A stretch of DNA of 5,684 bases, taken from contig CAKRMO010000088.1 in NCBI GenBank assembly GCA_934364765.1, positions 1 to 5,684 of the forward strand. The letters run 5' to 3'. A program made the position numbers and the translations under genes. Source of the stretch: an uncultured Bacteroidaceae bacterium (GTDB lineage: Bacteria > Bacteroidota > Bacteroidia > Bacteroidales > Bacteroidaceae). Each line of letters starts with the position of its first letter. The stretch's first letter is position 1. This document shows, in pieces, positions 5,636 through 5,684 of this stretch. The notes below the pieces were generated by a model. It was not told the DNA's origin. It worked only from the letters and a program-made list of their open reading frames with translations, and made no database searches.

Positions 5636-5684
5636 ATGAAAAACAAATCTTGTGCAACAAATTTTGCTACCCAACAACCATTTT
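5636..5684 (+). CDS. Possible start of an unidentified gene, truncated by the window edge
   Basis: ATG 5636-5638 begins an open frame of 16 codons (MKNKSCATNFATQQPF) that runs off the right edge. The preceding A-rich stretch (CAAGAAAGAACCAACAAA) is like other Bacteroidetes translation starts, and the start lies downstream of a plausible promoter and long leader. The visible residues do not form a signal peptide and match no family I recognise. With so few codons a chance open frame cannot be excluded, and the true start may lie beyond the window. Confidence 0.4.
   Translation, partial: MKNKSCATNFATQQPF

Noticed and set aside
5610..5674. Invertible promoter flanked by inverted repeats
   Set aside because: The arms TTGGGTAACAA/TTGCTACCCAA are imperfect and enclose only 43 bases with no promoter-like boxes, and no invertase gene is visible in the window.

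Overview
The window looks like a Bacteroidota chromosome, most likely order Bacteroidales. Start codons have A/T-rich leaders without Shine-Dalgarno sequences. Promoter-like boxes fit the Bacteroidetes TAnnTTTG form. An aminoglycoside-phosphotransferase-like domain is fused to a RapZ C-terminal domain, an architecture I associate with this phylum. I cannot name the genus. No rRNA, tRNA, CRISPR array or intact transposase gene is visible.

Left part (1-3345, minus strand): three genes read right to left as one probable operon. They are an ABC ATPase (3282 to 2632), a LolC/E- or FtsX-like four-helix permease (2635 to 1427, overlapping the ATPase by 4 bases as ATGA), and a 467-codon partial kinase/RapZ-C fusion gene (1402 to beyond base 1) beginning 24 bases after the permease. 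The fusion gene has no stop codon in the window, and a long open frame on the opposite strand covers it. The ATPase and permease probably form one inner-membrane complex. The fusion protein is probably a cytoplasmic small-molecule kinase joined to an amino-sugar-phosphate or RNA-binding module, which suggests a cell-envelope theme.

Middle (3283-4924): a divergent intergenic region carries candidate promoters in both directions, a perfect 10-bp-arm inverted repeat and a 12-bp palindrome. It leads into a complete plus-strand stand-alone TrpB2-type tryptophan synthase beta chain gene (3495-4868). A very strong hairpin terminator with 16-bp arms (4884-4924) ends that transcript. No trpA or other trp gene is adjacent.

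Right part (4925-5684): about 700 bases without a convincing complete gene, visibly more A/T-rich than the genes to the left. It holds a four-copy set of a roughly 10-bp motif at 21-bp spacing, two direct and two inverted (5038-5119), possibly ends of a mobile element. It also holds a good Bacteroidetes-type promoter (5233-5263) and a leader of about 365 bases with several long-range complementary segments, some mutually exclusive. A possible new coding sequence starts at 5636 and runs off the right edge. This leader is the most unexplained part of the window.
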